A DNA stretch of 7,130 nt from an uncultured Collinsella sp. (GTDB lineage Bacteria; Actinomycetota; Coriobacteriia; Coriobacteriales; Coriobacteriaceae): positions 1-7,130 of the forward strand of contig CATZIG010000104.1 in the NCBI GenBank assembly GCA_958419975.1, written 5' to 3'. Made by a program: the position numbers and the translations under genes. Every line of letters starts with the position of its first letter. Positions within the stretch are counted from its first letter, which is position 1. The notes beneath the pieces were generated by a model. The model had not been told where the DNA came from. It ran no database searches and was given only the letters and a program-made list of their open reading frames with translations. This document shows positions 6,168-7,130 of the stretch, piece after piece.

Positions 6168-7130
6168 TTAGAAGCTACCGCGCTTCAGGAAGTCGGGAAG
6201 CTCGAACTGATCGTTGCCGAAGTTAGGAAGCTCGGTGCCACCAACGTTGCGGGTCGGAGCGGCCTGAGCCGGACTGGTGGCCGGAGCGGTGCGTTGCGGC
6301 TCAGCGGAGGCAGCGGCCTTGCTCTGAGACTGCTGAGCAGCAAAGAGCTCGTCCTGGCGGTTGACGTTGGAGTCGGAGAAGCCCGTAGCGATGACGGTGA
6401 TACGCACCTGGTCGCCCAGGGACTCGTCGACAACGGTACCGAAGATGATGTTGGCCTCGGGATCGACGGCATTGGCGACAACGTCGGCGGCGTCGCTGAT
6501 CTCTTGGATGCCCAGGTCCTTGGAACCGGCGATGGAGAGCAGCACGCGCGTGGCACCATCGATGGAGCTCTCGAGCAGCGGGCTGGAGATGGCCTGCTGG
6601 GCAGCATCGACGGCACGGGTATCCCCAGAAGAGGTACCGATACCCATCATGGCGGTACCGGCCTGCTTCATGATGGTCTTAACATCGGCGAAGTCCAGGT
6701 TGATGATACCGGGGACGGTGATGAGGTCGGTGATGCCCTGGGTGCCCTGGGAAAGGACACCATCGGCAATCGCGAAGGCCTCGAGCATGGTGGTCTTCTT
6801 CTCGGCGATGTCGAGCAGCTTATCGTTAGGAATGACGATCATGGTGTCGACGGCGACGGTCAGCGCACCGACCTCGTTCATCGCGATATCGGCAACGATG
6901 GGAGCAGCGCCGGTACCGGTGCCACCGCCCTCGCCGCAGGTGATGAACACCATGTCGGCGCCAGCGAGCGCCTCGGCAATGTCGTCGCGGGACTCATCGG
7001 CAGCCTTGCGGCCAACCTCGGGGTTGGCGCCGGCGCCCAGGCCGCGGGTAAGGTCGGTGCCGATGTGCACCTTGATATCGGCATCAGAGATCGCGAGTGC
7101 CTGAGCATCGGTGTTGATGGCAACAAACTC
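6168..7130 (-). CDS. ftsZ: Cell division protein FtsZ (5' end cut by window; internal 27-residue segment missing)
   Basis: 320 residues are visible; the reading frame is open to the right edge and about 35–40 N-terminal residues are missing. FtsZ is the tubulin-like GTPase that assembles the division ring. Counting from the right edge, EFVAINTDAQAL (1–12), GLGAGANPEVG (30–40) and the tubulin signature GGGTGTG (68–74) are canonical. NLDFADVKTIM (144–154), ISSPLLE (181–187) and VTVIATGF-like ITVIATGF (244–251) follow. A Ser/Ala/Gln/Pro-rich linker (about 262–300) leads to the C-terminal peptide ELPDFLKR (310–317), which binds membrane-anchoring partners. The oddity is GALTVAV (88–94) joined straight to DTMIVIPNDKLL (95–106): relatives have about 27 residues between them (T5 loop and helix H5, with KPFxFEGxxR). 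The junction is at about 6846–6851. The frame is intact, so this is an in-frame loss, real or artefactual. The gene ends in a strong terminator. Confidence 0.97.
   Translation of the reverse strand, partial: EFVAINTDAQALAISDADIKVHIGTDLTRGLGAGANPEVGRKAADESRDDIAEALAGADMVFITCGEGGGTGTGAAPIVADIAMNEVGALTVAVDTMIVIPNDKLLDIAEKKTTMLEAFAIADGVLSQGTQGITDLITVPGIINLDFADVKTIMKQAGTAMMGIGTSSGDTRAVDAAQQAISSPLLESSIDGATRVLLSIAGSKDLGIQEISDAADVVANAVDPEANIIFGTVVDESLGDQVRITVIATGFSDSNVNRQDELFAAQQSQSKAAASAEPQRTAPATSPAQAAPTRNVGGTELPNFGNDQFELPDFLKRGSF

Overview
The window is GC-rich, and every gene lies on the minus strand, so the genes read from the right edge to the left. The gene set is ordinary bacterial housekeeping and fits a high-GC Gram-positive. 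The likely host is an Actinomycetota of the Coriobacteriia type (Collinsella-like). This is an inference from composition, a lipoprotein PstS and the ftsZ–pgeF–yggS neighbourhood; it is not proven by any marker in the window.

Layout from right to left. (1) ftsZ (7130–6168), lacking its 5' end, closed by a strong Rho-independent terminator (6109–6141). (2) A gap of about 150 bases (5958–6108) that must hold the promoter of the next unit. It contains an 11-bp-period direct repeat resembling a Pho box (6063–6080), a 23-bp inverted repeat around a TATAAA sequence, and a small GC hairpin. (3) A tightly packed run: pgeF (5957–5157), pstS (5160–4324), pstC (4322–3396), pstA (3392–2487), pstB (2474–1671) and, after a 92-base gap, phoU (1578–721). 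pgeF and pstS overlap by ATGA, pstS and pstC are 1 base apart, pstC and pstA 3 bases, and pstA and pstB 12 bases. (4) A short gap (602–720) with a perfect 10-bp GC hairpin that probably ends the phoU transcript. (5) yggS (601–1), whose 3' end is cut by the left edge.

How the genes work together: PstS captures phosphate outside the cell, PstC and PstA form the membrane channel, PstB powers it, and PhoU couples transport to phosphate signalling. FtsZ, PgeF and YggS belong to the division/cell-wall neighbourhood that in many Gram-positives runs ftsZ–pgeF–yggS–sepF–yggT–divIVA. Here the whole pst–phoU operon sits inside that neighbourhood, between pgeF and yggS, and pgeF is translationally joined to pstS.

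The most surprising observation is in FtsZ. About 27 residues that are normally present between strands S5 and S6 (the T5 loop and helix H5, with the nucleotide-contacting FEGxxR segment) are missing in frame, although the rest of the protein looks normal. It is either a real and odd FtsZ or a sequence/assembly artefact. I see no mobile element, CRISPR array, tRNA, rRNA or unknown defence-type system in the window.
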